64,000 nt of DNA from Hymenopus coronatus (Eukaryota; Arthropoda; Insecta; Mantodea; Hymenopodidae), in contig CM060899.1 in assembly GCA_030762935.1 (NCBI GenBank), positions 63,476,501 through 63,540,500 of the forward strand, read 5' to 3'. The notes below the pieces were generated by a model. The model made no database searches, was not told where the DNA came from, and worked only from the letters and a program-made list of their open reading frames with translations. Position numbers and translations under genes: made by a program. Each line of letters begins with the position of its first letter. Positions within the stretch are counted from its first letter, which is position 1. This document shows positions 59,985 through 64,000 of this stretch, piece by piece.

Positions 59985-61118
59985 GGGAATATCGGACGTA
60001 CCCTAGACTCATACATGGAGGCTGCATGCTCTTCTGAGATGAAATTATGGCCCTCAAAACCTTGAAGACAATGGAGGGGGAGAAAGTTATGATAGGAGAC
60101 AACCTCTCAAGTCACATTTCGCTAAGAATGATTGGTAAATGTGAGAAGAATAAAATCTCTTTCATTTCTTTGCCGCCAAACAGCACTCAAATGTAGGTTT
60201 TTTCAGACCTTTGAAAGCTGCATGGCGGGTAATCCAAACCAAAGGAGGAAATGCTCCTGTGGACTTATATCAAAAAATCTGATATGATCCATTCTCATGA
60301 CTTTCTCTACATCTCTGCAGCAATTATTGTGAAAAAGCTTATGCTTCTATTTACATCATGCTAATCAAGAAAACATTAGCAGAAATAGACTTATTACTTG
60401 CTTCCTTGTAAGTAGAAGCAAAATAAGGGAGTACCATAGGTTAAAGTGATAGTCAAAAGCTGGTTGCTATGTGACTGAAATTCCTTTGTTTGTATGAACA
60501 GCAGTTGACAAATTCCTGTATGAGAAAAGTATATTTTTAAAGCTGAAACCAATAACAAGGAATATCTCAAATACAAGCAACTCCACAAAAAAAGTGTATA
60601 TGACATAAATTGTGTGTTTTATCGTAAACTACATTTTTTGTGTGGTAAGTTTTTTTCATCTCTTACGGTTCACCAGTTATGCAAAATTCAATAAAAATCA
60701 TCCAGAATAAACAGGTGATTTAGAGGCTTTTCCAGAAAATTTAAGACATATATTTTTTTGGCATGTAAATATCTTAAACATAAGCAATTTTTACCAAAAA
60801 CGTTAAATATCAAACTCGGTCTTTTTGTTTTTGAGCTGTGCTGTCCACATACACACATATGGATCTTTTTCCAAAAATGCTTTTTTTTGGATACAGAGGG
60901 ACCCAAATAATGAATTTCCGGTGAAATCTTGGTATCAAATTTTTGGGTGGAATGCAATACCTTCTCTATACACTATGTACACAGTATGTGTAGAGAAAGT
61001 AAAAATGCATTCCGTACTGTGGGATTAATTCTGTTTGACCCTGAAAGAGTCCTCAAAAAATTGCCCGATAGAGAAAATCCTCGAAACAATTCTCTGGAAG
61101 ACGGTCTTCGAGTTTAGA
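59985..61118 (+). pseudogene. pogo/Tigger transposase relic split by R1
   Basis: 60085-60275 reads KVMIGDNLSSHISLRMIGKC and EKNKISFISLPPNSTQM, the pogo DDE core (GDN-x-SSH, LPPNSTH). After the R1 insertion 61006-61118 reads FRTVGLILFDPERVLKKLPD (compare GI-x-PFNP-x-RVL). Stops and shifts make it dead. The catalytic GDN is kept. Confidence 0.75.
60278..61005 (+). mobile_element. R1 copy, near complete, inside pogo relic
   Basis: From TCTGATATGATCCATTCTC to hairpin CACTATGTACACAGTATG and GAGAAAGTAAAAA. About 100 bp is missing before the CA region. The flanks ATCAAAAAA and TGCATTCC rejoin the pogo sequence. Confidence 0.88.
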
Positions 61119-63460
61119 AGAGATGCTTTGGAAAGTTTGATATGGAGCAAAAAATAACGCAAATGCCCAATGAAAGCGAAAATTTGATGTTGCTCCAGGA
61201 AAATCAATTTTGGACATCAATATGAGATAATGCTGAATCAGTGCCTGAATTGCATGTGAATAATGATGTATTACTCATTGGCGAAGAAATGTTCAGAACA
61301 GAAGAAGCACTTCTAGAAATGTAGGCTTTTGTTCTTGTTAATTATTGATACGTGATTGGAAGGAAACAGCTGAACAGGCATTTGTTGGAATCTTAAAGGA
61401 AGTGGGTGTCAGATTTCTGCATGTATACAAGGCAGCAAATCTGCATTTATTTTTCCTGAGATTTCAGATGATGACACTAGAGAAATACTAAATTGTAAGA
61501 AGATTCCCTAGAGAAGAAAAGACCAAATTTTATTCACTGAGAACATTGGAGATTTGAGATTTATGCCATGAGTAGATTCTATTTATCAATAAAATATTTT
61601 TTGAATATGTGTGTCAAAGTTTTTCTAAACATTTGCAAATGCTTTCTGAAGTGTAAATATTTTGTAGGCATGTGTAAAATGTTATCTAAACATGTAAAAA
61701 GAATTTTTATGCATGTTTATTTTTTGAAAAAGATGACATGTGTCCACAATTATCCTATTAGAGGGAAATACAAAACTTTGGATGGAAATTCAATGAGTGT
61801 CCAAAATTACCCATCACTGGGGTAGCATTGGACAGTTCTATTTGTTAAGATCTGGTTACTTATATCATATTTTCGGTTCATGTACTCGGTCAGATTAGTA
61901 TTCAATGTTATCTCAAATTTTTTGTCACGTGAATTGAGATTTCTTTAGGAAGCTTTTTTTAATTATTTACTTTAACCAACCAGCTAAAAGCTATACAGAC
62001 CATTTTAACATAAAATAACAAGTAAATAACATTGTTGATATGGGTCATATGACACCTTTAACATATGTACATGTCTGGAAAGTATAGAGGTTAAAAGAAA
62101 TTACAATGACTACGATGAAGTTTATAACAAGCTTAGAAATACAAATTTCAGGTAAACTCAAAAATTAAAATAAAAATAATATTAATGAGTTTGTAAAATA
62201 GGAGCTGAAAAATGAATCTGTATTATTAACACTATTAACATGAAGAAAGAAAGTATAATTATTACAAATTAGGTTGAATCATCTTGTTCAATTTCGGTGT
62301 CCGATAATAAGATGTCTTGAGGTAACTTTGTGAAACTATCTTATAGAATACTACAATTCTTGCTGATATTACTCCATCTTACAGTAGTGTATAATTTTAG
62401 ATATATGTATTTGAGAAGTTCTTCGGTCAATAGCCAAACAGTCTGTCTGTTCATCATCTAAAAGTGTCTGCAGCTAAGCTGCTTTTGGGGAAAATAGAAT
62501 AGAAATTGTGCTTTATGTCCAGGGTAAAAATGAAATATCAATCAAAAAGTGTGCATGCTTGCATGCATGTATTTAATGCTCAAGAGTAATAATGAAATCA
62601 TTCTCCTTCTTGTTTCCCAATATTTTGAAGTTAGAGTTTCGAAAGCCATAAGGAATTCACAATTTTTTAGATGTTCCATGTCCATTTCTTCTTCATTGAA
62701 GCCACTATTCCAATTCTGAAAAGATGTTTATTCAATCATATCCTGTGATAAGTCAAAATGCAGCAACAGAGGATTTCTTGGTAAATCAGTAACTTTTGAT
62801 GGATCATCCAACATGTTCTTCCATTTTTACTGTTCATTATAATTTGAAGTAATTTCTCTTTTAATGGATTCATAAGAGAAATTTTGTATTATCACTAAAT
62901 CAAAAAGTGGAACAGAGTTATCATTAAGGCTTATTAGTGCAATTGGCCTTTTGAGAATATGACAAAGTAGTAAATTCTATTTATCAGGGTAATTATGTGA
63001 GCCATTGAAGTACACTGCAGAACATGATCCACTTTTAGTGCAGCACTTAGAAATATCCACTGTATTTAAAGGAATTTATAATCAAATTCAAACACCCTAA
63101 TACAAGCCATAGTTTCAACCATTTTGTCAACTATAAAGCATTGTGGATATTTATTTTGTCCAATGTGATAGAACTACTTGTCAAAATTGGAAATACTGTA
63201 TGCAAAAATATAACTAAACTTTGAGATGTGTTTAGTGCTGTGCTGGAACACCCTTAATAAATTGAGTCAAATAGTTTAGTAGCAGTTAATGATACTTTTG
63301 GAAGATTTCAAATTTGTTGTTCTGTGAAACACATTTGATAAATCTTCATCAATATGTTATACAACATCCTTCAAAATCAAGCAAGCAACATTGTACACTG
63401 TGAACAGAAAATCCAAGAAACTCCATAGCCCCATTACATGATGACTGGGAACAGTAGAGG
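61119..63460. other. long stretch without recognised elements
   Basis: About 2.3 kb. Short ORFs only; the - strand near 62600-62900 has decayed coding-like stretches (PRNPLLLHFDLSQDMIE) that I cannot assign. Confidence 0.4.
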
Positions 63461-63461
63461 A

Positions 63462-63594
63462 ATCTTCAAAGAAGCAAAGTCCAATTCTGCTAATGTAAAT
63501 ATAAATTAGCAACACAGATAAAAGAATAGTATTGTGTAAGAATAGTTCATATGTGGAATAGCTAGACAAAGTCATATAAATGGAACATATCAGA
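63462..63594 (-). mobile_element. R1 5' fragment
   Basis: TAGACAAAGTCATATAAATG and GAACATATCAGAC: the 5' end of an R1 copy in reverse, abutting the 3' end of the next copy. Confidence 0.75.
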
Positions 63595-64000
63595 CTTTTT
63601 ACTTTCTCTACACGCACTATGTACATAGTGTACAGAGAAGGTATTGTATTGTACCCAAAAATTTGATACCAAGATTTCACCGGAAATACATATTTTGGGT
63701 CCCCTTGAATCCAAAGAAAAAGCATTTTCAGAAAAAGGTCCACAAGTGTGTGTGTGTGTGGTCTGTGGACAGCACAGCTCAAAAACGAAACAACCATTAA
63801 ATACCAAACTTGGTATTTAAATTTGGTATCTTCCGAGGATGCAACATGAAGATTTTCAAGAAAATCCCCCCACCCCAAACTACCCTTTACATGGAACATT
63901 GTTCGAAAATGTTGATTTTCTCAAAAATGGCTCTAACGATTTTGGTTAAAATTCCTTATGTACTAGATATTTTATGACAAACGAAATGTATAGCTTGAGT
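63595..64000 (-). mobile_element. R1 copy, cut by window edge
   Basis: Hairpin end ACTTTCTCTACACGCACTAT and GTACATAGTGTACAGAG, TG tract 63746-63760, then the middle of R1 up to the last base of the window. Confidence 0.9.

Noticed and set aside
1..64000. CRISPR array, operon, riboswitch or bacterial insertion sequence
   Set aside because: The regular repeats are microsatellites or R1 copies, and genes have introns; the DNA is eukaryotic.

Overview
This is a eukaryotic, AT-rich, repeat-dense window, most likely from an arthropod. It holds two protein-coding genes with long introns and AATAAA poly(A) signals, many kinds of transposons and tRNA-derived SINEs, and long microsatellites. No bacterial or organellar signature is visible. 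The arthropod call is an inference from the style of the two proteins and of the transposases. The species cannot be resolved from the sequence alone.

Two cellular genes lie tail to tail. MED11 (Mediator head subunit) is on the + strand at 17932-25772 in three exons coding 146 residues. PCID2 (TREX-2 mRNA-export subunit, Thp1 orthologue) is on the - strand at 54726-27813 in eight exons coding 398 residues. I rebuilt both by joining GT-AG exons whose phases agree. Each has a CCAAT motif about 100-130 nt before its ATG and a poly(A) signal after its stop. I see no other intact host gene.

The dominant component is one dispersed family, called R1 here. I count some 35 full or partial copies, about a third of the window by a rough tally of my intervals. 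A full R1 copy is about 0.75-0.9 kb. It begins TCTGATGTGTTCC, has an inner ACTTTCTCTAC, carries a CA-type microsatellite at a fixed place about 150 bp from its far end, and finishes with a palindromic hairpin followed by GAGAAAGTAAAAA. Two nested copies show insertion between A and T without a visible target duplication. This resembles Helitron-like elements, especially the non-autonomous Helentron-associated type (HINE, for example Drosophila DINE-1). I see no autonomous partner here.

Layout. 1-12.6 kb: almost solid R1, with copies nested in copies and two head-to-head palindromic copies. 12.6-17.8 kb: mostly unique sequence upstream of MED11. 17.9-25.9 kb: MED11, its introns filled by SINEs, R1, a mariner relic and a 128-bp-arm palindrome. 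26-54.7 kb: PCID2, whose introns hold R1 arrays, a LINE inside a piggyBac-like element inside R1, an intact mariner, two further TIR elements, a fold-back element and many transposase relics. 54.7-64 kb: intergenic, with R1, SINEs, a hAT relic and a pogo relic split by R1.

Frames inside R1 copies, simple repeats and SINEs give many short ORFs. I do not regard these as genes.
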